Part shown: positions 22,533-32,642 of the stretch, in pieces | Position numbering within the stretch: the stretch's first letter is position 1 | How the letters are laid out: each line of letters starts with the position of its first letter | From: Calycina herbarum | Taxonomy: Eukaryota; Ascomycota; Leotiomycetes; Helotiales; Pezizellaceae | DNA: 33,574 bases | Reading direction: 5' to 3' | Assembly (NCBI GenBank): GCA_001414485.1 | Contig: LLEY01000316.1 | Location: 1 to 33,574 of the forward strand | Notes under the pieces: model-generated | The model's input: only the letters and a program-made list of their open reading frames with translations | What the model was told of the DNA's origin: nothing | The model's database searches: none | Position numbers and translations under genes: made by a program

Positions 22533-22900
22533 ATGATTGATTGATTTATTCATACTCGGTTCCAGCCGCCCGCCGTAGGGCGGCTATGCCGGAGTGGTCC
22601 AGCTTCGGCGCAGCTGCCGAAGTACGCTTACCGTATTTGGCAAGCGTACTTCACTTCATCACTATATAGTGACCAGCAGCCTCCTCTACTGGACGGTCTG
22701 GCTTCTATCTACAACTATATACATAGTATAAAAGAAGTGCTTTGCTTGATCTTTTTAGAGTATATTAGGTTCCTTGGCTGCCGCTTCTGCTAGCTATCTT
22801 ATGTCCTTATACCTTCAGTCTCTCTCCAGCGTTCTGCTTCGTCTTTCTGCACTGTACTACAACTCCTAAATTGCTTAAGGAGTTACGTCTGTTCTATAAA
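22533..22900 (-). other. 3' UTR of LINE D with tail and three stem-loops
   Basis: After the TGATTGATTGATT tail, three perfect inverted repeats follow: AGCCGCCC/GGGCGGCT (22564-22571 and 22578-22585), CTTCGGC/GCCGAAG (22603-22609 and 22616-22622) and AGTACGCTT/AAGCGTACT (22621-22629 and 22642-22650). Up to about 22720 the region is GC-rich and hardly RIPed. These may be the RNA structures recognised by the element's own reverse transcriptase; this is inference. Confidence 0.7.
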
Positions 22901-25900
22901 TCTTATTACCTTTGTAGCTGTTTTTAACTTATTTAAGATTACCTTTAGGTCTAACTACCTCCTTCTCTTAAATTCCCTTAGTTGTAGGTCTTTGAATTTT
23001 TAACATCTTAATATAATATATCTTATAGTTTGTCGTCCTTCTCTGTATTTATATCCTAGATTGTTATACCTAGGTACCTTTCTCTTCTAGAGGAAATCTT
23101 TTAATCCGATCTTTTCTATGTATATCTGGATTAGTAGAGAGCTTTGCTACTTCTTTAGTCTCTGGTGGAGACGTAGGATCTTATATATTAGCTTCTAAGT
23201 GTATTTATATATAGTTCTCCCTCTTGGTTCTAGATCCTACTTATATGCCTACTCGGCTCTTGTCTGCCTTATAATCTACGTCTTTAGAGTTGCTTATAGG
23301 TGGTAAGTCTTAGGTTGAGCGACGTTTAGGTTTCTCTGATTCCTCTCTAGTTGTGATTTTGCTATAATCTTAGCCGCCTTGTCTGCTGCTTTATTTCCCT
23401 AGATGCCTGTATAGGCTGGTATCTATCTTATCTTAACCTAGGTTTTATAGTCCTTTTATAGCTTGTCTATTAGAGGTACTGTCTCTATAGCTATATATGT
23501 ACCAGATCTACCGGCTAGGTGTTGAAATGTCTTAATAGCTGCTTAATTATCTGTGAAGATAACTACTTTGTTTCTTTTGTTCCTACTCTCTTAGTCCTAG
23601 ACTACGATCTATAGAGCTAGCTTAATTCCTTGAAGTTCTGCGGCGTATACCGTTGACGTTTCGCTATTTCCTATATACGCCATCCTTGTATATCTGGTTA
23701 GGGGCGATATTATAGCAGCCTCTATATAATTATCTATACTGCTTCTATTAGTATAGATAAAGATACTATTTAAGGGATGTTTTAAGAAGTTCTTATGTTA
23801 TGTCTTTGCTATTTCTACGTCTAGTATAATAGATATGCTTAGTCCTCGCTACTACGGTAGTATAATATATAGTGGGATTGTCTCTTACTCTGTGATTGAT
23901 ATACCTTAGCGTAGGTATAAACGTCTGTAAATGTGTCTTAGTAGACTTATATATGGTACCTGGCTCTCTTGATTTGAATTGTTAGAGCGGAACCCTTCTA
24001 GGGCTGGTATCTTGTCTATAGTAAGGATTCTTCTAATTGTCTTAGTGCTAGTCTTCTAGATCTGCTGTTCTATAGAGAGGAGATAGAGCTCTACGTCGAG
24101 GGCTAGACCTAATGTTACTTTATACGCCCCTTCTATGGTTCTGGCCGCTTTTGCTTAAAGTCTTTTAAGAGAATTAATTATTTCTATAGTATAATCTTCT
24201 CCGCGTTCCTATGCGACTGACTATATAGAACAGCTGTATATCATCTATAGGATAACTACTGTCTAATAGATCCTTCTAAGTTCGGTAATTCCTATTCCCT
24301 ATGTAGAGCCGGCTAGACTGGCTAGCGTACCGATAGAATTCGATACTTTTATTCTAATATCTTAGATATATTGTTTCTAGTTTAATACTATGTCGAGTAT
24401 AATGCCTAGGTATCTATAACTTGGTTAAGAGTAGACTTCTATCTAGTCTACTTATATTTTGCAGTCTATGTCTATGTTTAGTGCTTACTGCTTTCTTATA
24501 TAGTAAGTGAGTTAGAATTTGCTTAGGGCGAACACTAATGTATATCTCTTTACCTATATTATAGCCTATTCTATTATCCTTTCTAGGCTTTTATATATCT
24601 CTTTTATTAAGCTTCTCTACTATAAGATTACGATATTATCGATATATCCTATTATAAAGGTATTGTTTTCTTAATTATAGATGTTAATTAGATCGGCATT
24701 ATAGTATAGGTATAGTATCAGCGAGAGTGGTAATCCTTAAGAGATGCCCGTTGTTATTTAGTAGGTGTCTAATTTAAATACGTCAAAGGTTATAGTTGTG
24801 TTCCGGTCTGTTAAGAAGCTGGCTATCTATCTGACCGTTCTCTCGTCTATTCTACGCTTACGTAGGTTGTAAAGTAGCCTTATATGTGAAACGTTATTAA
24901 AAGCCTCTGAGACGTCGAGTAGGAGAAGGCTTGCTATCTATAGCTTAGGTGAATTCTAAGCTATATAAATCTTTTTAATAATAGTATAGACAGCGTACTC
25001 TGTTAATCTCCCCTTCTGTCCTCCTATGTGAGTGCTTAGAAGTAGTTGGTGTACCTCTGTTATATAACTGATTCTCTTTATAATAATAGCGTCTATAATC
25101 TTGCCTATTATATTTATTAATATAATTAGTCGATATATCTTAGGTATAGTATAGTCGTCTTTGCTAGGCTTATAGAGGATAATCGTTATAGACTACTGGA
25201 AATGTATTAGGTAGTATTCTAGGTAAAGACTCTAGTTAAATATTCTTATAAGGTGTGGGGCTATTTAGGTAGTAGTGATATGAAGGATTCGGTTTATTAT
25301 ACTATCTAGTCCTACAGCTTTTATTAGAGACGTCGCGGTGATTGTCTAAAGTACCTCTTTTTCTATAATGTCTAGGAATAGAATGTGATCTTAGTATATA
25401 GTCTTATTTATATCTTATAAATTAGGTTCTAGTAGGGCTGGGAAGAAGGTTGTCTTAAGAGGTTATGCTTTTTCTTATACTTCTTTGTACTTAACGTACG
25501 TTATAGGATCTTTAAGTGTTAGGGTTGTTGCTACTGCTCTTATCTCGCTTTGATTTCTAGCCTACTTTGCTAGTTTCTATATACTCTCTAGGCTTTCTAT
25601 AGCGCTTTCTATCTACTCTCTAAATCCTTGACGTAGAGATCTACGTATCACTCTTCCCTTTTGGTTATAGGCTATTCAGTAGGCCTCCTAGCTCTCCTCT
25701 ATATATAATCGGCTATTCTAACGTTTTAACCTTCTAACTTATACTTATATCTCTTTATATTCTATTATCTAACCCGCTCTCGCTCTTAAGGACCACTTTT
25801 TCAGGGGTATAGTATAATTGATAGCTGATTATATAGTAGTTATTACTTTATCTACATATCTGTCTAACACAGTCTAGGTTTTAGAGGAACGTTATATAAG

Positions 25901-26750
25901 TAGCTCTTTTAATAGTCTTTTCTAGAGCTCTTTCTTATCGGTGTTAGACTAGTCTTATATCTCTCTCTATAGTTGGTTTATTGTTCTAAGGTCTAGATAA
26001 GTTGTAATTAGAAGATAGTTAGAGTTGTAATCTATCCTCTTATCTATTCTATATATAATAACTTTATCTACAAGATCTTATATACTATAATAGAGGTTGA
26101 TATAAGTTTATACGTTTTTATCGTCATAGGTAACTATGTTTGCTAGTAGAGTGCTACTAAGCTGAAATTCGTCGATAATGTTAATTAGATCGTCGGATTC
26201 TAGGTCTCTTTCTTATATTACTAGTCTGCTCTAGAGTTTATAATATAGGTTAAAATCTTCTAGAATAACCTGTTCTTCGCCTTAGTATGTTAATAGTACT
26301 ACTTGAAGTTATAGTAGGCAGCTTGTTCTATATTCTATTCTCCTTAGAGGATTATATATATTATATATTATAATCTTTATTATTTTGTCTATGGATTTAT
26401 TCGTTATAGTAATTTCTAGTATAATTAGGTCTTAGGTGTGTTCTGTAAATATCTATTTATATAGGCTAATCTTCTTATTAATAAAGAAGCATACCCTTGC
26501 TAGCGCTTCTCTGCTATCTCTAGAGAAGCATAGTTGAAAGATGTATAGGATTAGGTTATAAGTAGTTGGAGAAAAAGGGTTCCTTTATAGCTCTTAGAGA
26601 GCTAGGATATCGTATTCTTAAATCTTCGAGTCTTATAATAGTAAGGCTATTACTACGTTCTTTGATTTTATAACGTTATACTATAGTATTTTTAGGCTGC
26701 TTTTATTATAACTTATAACTCCTCTATATTAAACTAGGAGCTAAGTATTA
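22900..26750 (-). pseudogene. LINE D ORF2: endonuclease, reverse transcriptase, RNase H
   Basis: Endonuclease lies at about 26680-26000: EYDILAL-stop-EL near 26630, ALARVCFFINKKISLYK near 26500, then IIIYNIYNPL near 26345. Reverse transcriptase is about 25500-24300, with LLLLDVSEAFNNVSH near 24925-24885 and the catalytic box GYIDNIVI near 24650-24625 (second Asp now Asn). RNase H is about 23770-23300, with IYTNRSS near 23750 (Asp now Asn) and VYAAELQGIKLAL near 23655-23615. Stops are TAG/TAA at Gln/Trp positions. The domain order is that of Tad1-like LINEs. It is non-functional. Confidence 0.83.
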
Positions 26751-26849
26751 AGTTCGTTATAATCGATTCTAGTGCTTGTCTTAAGAGTACGTGTGGTCTT
26801 CTTAACCTCTAACTACTCTCTCCTATGACGATATCCTTATTTTCGTCCT

Positions 26850-28416
26850 ATATACTATCTAGTGTACTCTCTGTGTTAATTCTTTTCGGTGCTCTGCTCT
26901 TCGTTGGTAACTTGCTTCTGGTGCTCTGCCTACCGGGGGTAGGAAAATGTACTATAGGTATTGTACTAGCGGTAGTAGAGCTTAGTCGTCCTCTCTAACT
27001 TCTGTTTAGCTCTACTATTACTATACTGAAAGTAAAGCTTTTGTTTGTCTGTTTTTATCTTATAGTTAGGATAAAATAGTATAGTTATCGAGTATTATAT
27101 ACTGCCTTTACCTTCGCTAGTTCGACTTTCCTAACTAGGCATCGGTTATTCTATGTCTTATATACTCCTTTATATATAGCGTATTTCCTAGCTACTGTCT
27201 TATCGACCTTTGTTAAGTAATCTTTTAAGTCGTACGCCTCTATGTAATAGCTATATACTGTATTCGCTTTATACTAGGTTCCGATGTGGCTATATCTTTA
27301 GTATTTATAGTATTACTTTAGTTAGCATTGCCTGTTATATCTCTTATATTAAAACACCTCGCCTTACTAAATAAGGTCTTTATTAATAATCTTGTTCGCG
27401 TCTTTTAGGCTAGTAAACTCAACTATGATAGTTAAAGCTGTCTTTATATATATAGCTCTAGATAGCTATCTAATGTATTTGATGTCTACGTTTAGAATAA
27501 ATAGTCGGTTGTTATATAGTAGCTCTGCTTTAATCTTATCGAACTTCTCTATGTCTAGCGTGCTTATTCTAATCCTATATATAAGAACCTTGTATATAGG
27601 TAGTTGTATATTTATACCTCTCCTAATTCGATTAATCTAGTCGTTTGCGAATTGCTTTAGTATGTCTACTTCGTTTTTGTTTAATGTTTTAATACTAAGG
27701 TCTCTACTCTTTAATTAGTTAGCTAATATAATATATATCTATTTAATATATTAGTTTTTACTCTGTTTAATCGCTCGATTAACGTGGCTCTGTAGGTTTC
27801 TAGGGTTTTTTATATAGAGACTTTTAATAGTAGATAGGTTTATAATCTTTATAATAATCTTACGTTATGCTTAGATAAATGAAGATGTTTATGTAGAGAT
27901 TGTAATTAGCTTATTTAGTAGGACGGTATTGCTACTTAATACCGACGTATATGAAGCCTTAAGGGATGGTGTAGTCTAGATAGCCTTCGTAATGTCATTT
28001 GTTACTTTCGCTATGTCGTTCGTCTCTTATATAAGTACGGTGGTTGTTCTTCTCGATTCGGCGGCTTCTTTTATAGCTTAGTTAGTCTCCTAGCTAAGTA
28101 TGACGGCTTGTTAGTATGTGACTGTGTTTTATTAAACCCTTGTCGCTGTAGATTATACTGTTTCTACCGTAGTTTTAAGGTTATTTTAGATAGTTGTAAT
28201 AGCTTATATAATGGTTCTAACGTCTGGGGTACTTTGGAATTTGGTAATGAAGACGCTTATAGACGTGATCATGGTTCTGATTAAGGGCTTTGGCACTGGC
28301 TGGTCTCTATTAGACTCGATATAGGCAAGTGCTTTCCTAAGGTAGTCGCTGAGGTGTGTAGCGTGCTCGCGGATGTCGTTGGGCCATGCTGCCGCTTAAG
28401 GCCACGGTGTTACCAT
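26850..28416 (-). pseudogene. LINE D ORF1 (gag-like) with zinc knuckles
   Basis: The likely ATG is at 28416, giving MVTPWP, one TAA, then a long open stretch (AAAWPNDIREHATHLSDYL, KALAYIES) to about 28210. Degraded CCHC knuckles lie at about 27350-27120: CYYKY…YSHIGT, then YSYYIEAYDLKDY, then YAIYKGVYKT…NNRC; most zinc Cys/His now read Tyr. The 5' UTR is 28417-28547. Such proteins coat the element RNA. The first ~65 codons are almost free of RIP. Confidence 0.75.
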
Positions 28417-28547
28417 AATGCCTATGTTACACTAGGCAATGCACACAGGCTCAGGCTTCTCAACTGACCAAAAGGAGGGCTGCTAGATGTGGTTTTCGTT
28501 GCTTAATTTCAAAAAATTTGTTCTCGCTGTTTATGAAGTTTTTTTTC

Positions 28548-28560
28548 ACACCCGTGGAAT
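28548..28560. repeat. Target-site duplication of LINE D, right
   Basis: ACACCCGTGGAAT, next to the T-run at the 5' end of LINE D. Confidence 0.9.
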
Positions 28561-28778
28561 AAGTCTCGGAGTACTCCAGCGACGCATTCACGTGACCTCG
28601 CTTGGCAACGCATGGACGTGACAGAACCTTCGAGAGTACTCTTAGCAGAACCCTCTAGAATGAGCTGACTAAGTATATAAGTTGGCAAGGACTCTGGCTT
28701 AGAAAGGACAATCGAATCTTCTTATACATAGACAGCTTCTGTAGTTCAATTCATTAGCACTTGCTATAAGCCCTGATA
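28561..28778 (+). repeat. 3' LTR of gypsy C, remaining 218 bp
   Basis: It continues the LTR after LINE D and its second TSD copy. It is the less mutated of the two LTRs, keeping CA/TG where the 5' copy has TA. Confidence 0.9.
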
Positions 28779-28783
28779 ATAAG
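28779..28783. repeat. Target-site duplication of gypsy C, right (ATAAG)
   Basis: ATAAG directly after the 3' LTR end CCCTGATA. Confidence 0.85.
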
Positions 28784-30028
28784 TCTAATAACTCCGAAGA
28801 ACTAGTTAAGAGTAGTAATTTATATTCTACTTAAAAAGGTAATTCGTAATCTATTTCCAACTATATATTATAATATTCTTTAAGAAGTAGATTCCTACTA
28901 TTATTAGTATCTTATACCTTACTAACTTATAGCTTAATTCCTTTATTTAGCTATAGGTATATAGCACCTACTGTTATATCTAAGGCATTTGTTTCAATCT
29001 ATATACCGTATCCTCTAACCTCGAGTTCTTCGTCTATAAGTTTAATTTTTTTAAGTAAAGCTACTTCTTTTTAGATAATAATATTAGCTTGTTTCCTTTT
29101 AGAGTCTTTCTTCTTACTATACTTATTTACTCTATAGCTAGAGAGGCTATAGTTATAATACAAGTTCTACTTATAACGACGATCTCGCTCTTTCTAGGAA
29201 AGCCCTTTCTTTAGTAGGTCTCTGCCTTAAGTTCTTTTTCCTTAGACCTAACGCTTCTAAGTAGTATCAACTTCTATAGGATCTCTATAGTTCTTTTTCC
29301 TACTCTTTCCTTAATATCGATGTCTATAACTACTCTTCTTCTCTAGACTCCGCTTATAATTCCGATTATCGATCTTAATCGCATCGTTGGTTAACTTATC
29401 AAGTATGTCTAAGAAGTCGTCCCTAGCTAATTTATCCTTAACACTGTCCTTTAATCCTCTATAGTACTGTTTATATAAGGCTTCGTCGTTCTAGCTAAGA
29501 CGTGTAGAGTATTACTAGAATATTAACGTATATTTAGTAGCTAAACCCTTTTATTAGAGGCTATATAAAGCTCGGACTGCTTTTTTCTTTAAATCCACAT
29601 CTATAAACGCCTAGTTAATTCCTTTCTTAAATCTAGCAACGGTTAAAAACAATCCTTAAGTGCTTTTATTTATAAGGTTTAATACTTTTCTATTTAATAT
29701 TTTATTCTTCTAAAAATCCTCTAAATATAGCTCTATCTAGTTATATACTGCTCTCTTAAGACAGGTAGTAAGCTATATAACTTAATTAGTTTTATAAGCA
29801 AACTATACCGAGTAAAAGTTTAAGTATATTAAAGCTTTTATAATAAACTTAGCAAGTTTCTCTAAGGAGCTGTCAAACGTTCTTAGTACCAGCAATTTCA
29901 CTTCCTCTTAGAGAGTAGTAACTAGTGCTACTAGTATTATTAGCGCTAGAGGAGGTATAGAGGTCGAACCTAAGAATAGTGTAGTTTTCGATATTATATT
30001 AGTAGTACTTCTAAGTAGGTGCTTAAAG
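28784..30028 (-). pseudogene. Gypsy B2 gag with fully degraded zinc knuckle, and 5' leader
   Basis: A zinc knuckle is recognisable at about 29163-29116 as YYNYSLSSYRVNKYS: all four zinc ligands, three Cys and one His, now read Tyr, the expected result of TGY to TAY and CAY to TAY. A lysine-rich spacer follows (KKKDSKRKQANIIIQKEVALLKK). The capsid lies between the knuckle and about 29950. The leader next to the 5' LTR (30028 downwards) shows no primer-binding site I can name. Confidence 0.65.
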
Positions 30029-30475
30029 TATAACGAAACTTAAACGAACTAAACAAAGATAACTAAGTCTCGAAGGTTAGTATATAGGTAAGAAGTATAG
30101 ACGCGATAGATTATTTACTTAGAAGTAAACTCGTTACTTATATCAAAGATATTAAATAAGATAATAAGATTAATAACTAGAGTTAAGCACTAAGCTCCTA
30201 TCTAATAGCAGACGTGCTAGTTATATATAAAACCCTTTATACTACCTAGATCTCTATATAAGCCTAGATCCCTAGATCCCTCTAGATCTCTTAAAGGATC
30301 CGAGGGGATCTATTATATAACTACCAACGGTTATCTAACAGTGAGATCCTAGAATATCTAAATACCTTTATATTACTAATTCCCTCCTATATCACCTTCT
30401 ATTTCCTATATATCGTGCCTTATCCTATTAGAGCGCTGTCTAGACTACTTACTACGTATAACGTGATTCGTAACA
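30029..30475 (-). repeat. 5' LTR of gypsy B2 (right)
   Basis: 447 bp, the same length as the left copy and differing from it mainly by transitions. Confidence 0.9.
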
Positions 30476-30480
30476 GGTAG
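30476..30480. repeat. Target-site duplication of gypsy B2, right (GGTAG)
   Basis: Second copy, directly after the right LTR ending CGTAACA. Confidence 0.7.
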
Positions 30481-30556
30481 GCGGGAGAGGCGAGAGAGGC
30501 AAGGAAGGTAAGGTAGGCGAGGTAGGTAAGGCAGGCGGAGTAGGCGAGGTAGTTAA
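30481..30556 (-). repeat. Purine-rich GGCGAGGTA-type tandem repeat of LINE A ORF1
   Basis: Imperfect ~10-bp units of the type GGCGAGGTAG continue from 11881-11912 across the B2 insertion. They encode an imperfect Leu/Pro/Arg linker on the minus strand. The TSD of B2 (GGTAG) is itself part of this unit. Confidence 0.6.
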
Positions 30557-32011
30557 GTTAGAAGAGCTATCTACTCTAGCTTATAAGGTAGCTAGAGCTT
30601 CTATGTCTCGGCTACTATAAGGGGAGTCTTCCTCCCTTCTTATCTATATTTTATTATATACTTGCTAAATAGTTCTCTTATTCTCAGTTAAGAGGCGTGT
30701 CCCTAAGTTCCTTAGTCTAAGCTAGTACCCTAGGTCGTCTAAGGCGTAAGGTCTACTATAATATAGGCACTTTAGCTTATACTATATATGTCTTAAACAC
30801 GAAGAGTAAAAGTCTTTAGAGTATTAATTAGTACCGTATAGACGGCACTGTTAGTTCTTCCTATAGTTCCTTTAGTTATACCACCCCTAGTACTTAGAGC
30901 ACTATGTAATTATAGAAACCTTAGGAAGAGGTTTAAAGAAGACTCTTCTACCGAGAAGAGATATTATATCTGGGATAACGTAGCTGTCCTAGGCTTCTTC
31001 CTCTTTAAAGAAGACAGTCTAGGAGGTGTAGAACAGCTTATCCGATAGCGAGATCCTTATTATATTAACCTTTGTAGAGGCTATTCCGATTCGTTCCTTA
31101 ATTACTATAGCTACTACTTTAGAAGTAGTAGGGACGAGGGTCGATATAATTGCTCCTTTTTCGTTAATCTCGATAGCTTCGATACTTTAGAGTATCTCTA
31201 ACAAGCAGTATACTACCTAGTTTTATAAGGTCTTAATCTTAGCTATAGAGAATAGCGTCTATATAAATGCCTTCTTTGTCGATAACAGAGCTTCTAGGGT
31301 AGCCTCGTTCTTTGATATAATAGCGAAACTAGAGCTAACTAAGAGGACCTCTTATATAAGCTCTTTACAGCCTATCTTTGGATTATAGAGGGCAAGAAAG
31401 ATAGCTAGAGTAGAATGTTTCCTTTCTAGGGAATTAGAGAGTAGTCGGATAAAGACTCTAAGGTCTAGTTTAGCTAAAGAACCCTTGTTCTTGTCCTTCT
31501 ATAGCTTTAAAGTACTAGTAGAGAGAGAGAGAGAGTAGGGTATTATTACTAGTATGCTTTTAGGTACTAAGGCACCTTTTGCGGTCTATACGTATAAAAA
31601 ATTTTCAGCTAAGCCTAGAGGGAGAGGAGGAGTCGTAGATGGCGTAGGGCCCCCTCTATATGTAATAGAGGAGGTTTCTGAGATTAAGGGTAGTAGGGGG
31701 GGAGTCCCTAAGGTGTATGCTTAGTAGAATAGTAGGCTGATATCAGCAACTTGAGTATAAAAGGCTCGGAGGTAGAGAAGAAGGTCAGGAGGGGCTTTGT
31801 CAAGAGTAGTGCTTAGGTGGTGATCTACAGCTTCTACAGTTCCTCCGAAGAAGGTTTAGCCTATAGTACTACGCTTAAGAGCTTTAGAAGTTGCTAAGAC
31901 AAAGTGCTGTTATATATTCAGAAGAGAGGGGATCGGGCGCCCTCCCCCTTTTCCTAGGTCTCTTCTCAGAGGCGTAGGTAAGGCCGGAGGCCTCCTAAGG
32001 GAGGTCTCCAT
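30481..32011 (-). pseudogene. LINE A ORF1 (gag-like RNA-binding protein)
   Basis: The likely start ATG is at 32011, opening METSLRRPPALP and staying open for about 33 codons before a TAA. The reading continues in the same frame (…QHFVLATSKALKR…, …LLLYLRAFYTQVADI…), broken by stops at Q codons. A degraded CCHC zinc-knuckle region lies at about 30860-30720 (CLRHI…KCLYYSRPYALDD). The C-terminal part is low-complexity and is cut by the B2 insertion at 30480. Such proteins bind element RNA in a ribonucleoprotein. The 5' UTR is 32012-32099 (88 bp). A (GA)n run lies near 31521-31536. Confidence 0.72.
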
Positions 32012-32099
32012 AGAAGGAAATCGGCTTATTAAGTGCGAGTAGGTAAGAGCGAGTGATTTAGAACAAAAAATTCGATCTACGAAAAAAGGTGTTTTTTTG

Positions 32100-32114
32100 T
32101 TAAAGTCTATAACT
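32100..32114. repeat. Target-site duplication of LINE A, right copy
   Basis: TTAAAGTCTATAACT, matching 1630-1644 at 14 of 15 bases. It marks the 5' end of LINE A at 32099. Confidence 0.8.
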
Positions 32115-32575
32115 AAGTGCATCTATTTATTATTATATATAGAAGCGTAGTTGTCTAATAATCCTAGAAAGAGCGAAGAATTATATGTTAATCTCACTCT
32201 TTTTAAAGAATTACTTAGATTTCTTAATAACCGCGCTTCTGAAACTTATATACTTTAGTAAGAGGAGACTATAGACACTTCTAATTAATTATATCTACTT
32301 TTTATTATATATTAACGTGCTATTATTAAGTAATATAAAGAAGAGTAAAAAGATAATTTTACGCCAGTTATATACGAAGACCTTAGCTCGAACCTCGCCA
32401 GCCCCTCGACCTTTTACTTCTCTCGCTATTACTTAATAATAACGGTTTTATATATAATAATTTATAGATATATATAATTAGAAAGCCTTCTAGTTTAGTT
32501 GTCTAATAGCGCTTAAGCTTTAGAGGTGTAGTTGTTATATAATAATAGAGAGCGTGTATAAGAGCCTACGTTGCG
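32115..32575. other. Right interior of the TIR element, RIPed, with a long hairpin
   Basis: AT-rich, no coding potential. Arms at 32321-32350 and 32412-32441 are inverted repeats (about 30 bp, imperfect). The 61-bp loop is GC-richer and, on the minus strand, contains GGCGAGGTTCGAGC, close to a tRNA B-box. No cloverleaf could be drawn, so no tRNA is called. Confidence 0.5.
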
Positions 32576-32642
32576 ACTTTTATGATAGAGTCGATCTTGA
32601 GTCGATTCTTTTACAACTAGTTATACATACAGCTATAAACTT
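32576..32642 (-). repeat. Right terminal inverted repeat of the TIR element
   Basis: On the minus strand it reads TAGCTGTATGTATAACTAGT, then CGACTCTATCA. Compared with the left copy the changes are CA to TA, the RIP transition. Normal CA-rich sequence starts just outside. Confidence 0.65.

Larger units (their letters stand above)
22533..28547 (-). mobile_element. LINE D: full-length non-LTR retrotransposon, youngest insertion
   Basis: 6015 bp on the minus strand, with a 13-bp perfect TSD. The 3' end (left) has a (TGAT)n tail at 22534-22547 and the 5' end is at 28547. It carries ORF1 with zinc knuckles, then ORF2 with endonuclease, reverse transcriptase and RNase H. It differs from LINE A in tail, 3' UTR and motif wording, so it is another family. 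The two ends (about 22533-22720 and 28220-28547) keep CA/TG while the body is RIPed. Confidence 0.9.
17230..28778 (+). mobile_element. Gypsy C: Ty3/gypsy LTR retrotransposon, RIP-degraded, 3' LTR split by LINE D
   Basis: A plus-strand element, 5521 bp after LINE D is removed, with 242-bp LTRs whose ends are inverted (TGTCAAGG…CCYTGATA). The order is LTR, tandem-repeat leader, gag, protease, reverse transcriptase, RNase H, integrase, chromodomain, polypurine tract, LTR. Its LTRs keep many CA and TG dinucleotides while its coding part does not. Confidence 0.92.
11913..30475 (-). mobile_element. Gypsy B2: Ty3/gypsy LTR retrotransposon, RIP-degraded, interrupted by gypsy C
   Basis: 447-bp LTRs at 11913-12359 and 30029-30475 bound a minus-strand element of about 7.0 kb once gypsy C and its TSD are removed. 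Gag lies at the right, pol at the left, and an extra ORF runs antisense between pol and the 3' LTR. Its body (12400-17200) is visibly the most AT-rich part of the window, suggesting heavier or longer RIP exposure. Confidence 0.88.
1645..32099 (-). mobile_element. LINE A: non-LTR retrotransposon (Tad1-like), RIP-degraded, interrupted by B1 and B2
   Basis: The element lies on the minus strand, with its 5' end at 32099 and its 3' end at 1645. Its three surviving pieces are 32099-30481, 11912-11356 and 5312-1645, 5844 bp in total, which is full length for a fungal LINE. Order from the 5' end: short 5' UTR, ORF1 with zinc knuckles, ORF2 with apurinic-type endonuclease, reverse transcriptase and RNase H, 3' UTR, simple-repeat tail. 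The endonuclease reading runs without a gap across the B1 insertion, which confirms the reconstruction. The RNase H domain and order fit Tad1/I-like clades; the clade is inferred. Confidence 0.85.
1479..32642. mobile_element. Outermost TIR element (MITE-like DNA transposon remnant), split by LINE A
   Basis: Bases near 1479-1541 recur in inverted orientation at 32576-32642, differing almost only by C/T transitions. Removing LINE A and one copy of its TSD leaves about 0.68 kb of element: 1486-1644 joined to 32115-32635. The internal DNA is AT-rich, RIPed and non-coding as far as I can see. If the repeat begins at CAGCTG, a TA dinucleotide flanks both ends (1484-1485 and 32636-32637), as for Tc1/mariner-type elements, but similarity continues seven bases outward, so the exact ends and superfamily are uncertain. 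Confidence 0.6.

Noticed and set aside
27392..27640. 82-codon open frame on the plus strand
   Set aside because: Antisense to LINE D ORF1 upstream of its zinc knuckles; no domain.
31910..32122. 70-codon open frame on the minus strand taken as a separate gene
   Set aside because: It overlaps the 5' UTR and the first codons of LINE A ORF1; its second half from 32011 is the true ORF1 start.
32350..32412. tRNA gene
   Set aside because: Only a B-box-like stretch is present; no acceptor stem, A-box at proper distance, or anticodon arm could be fitted.
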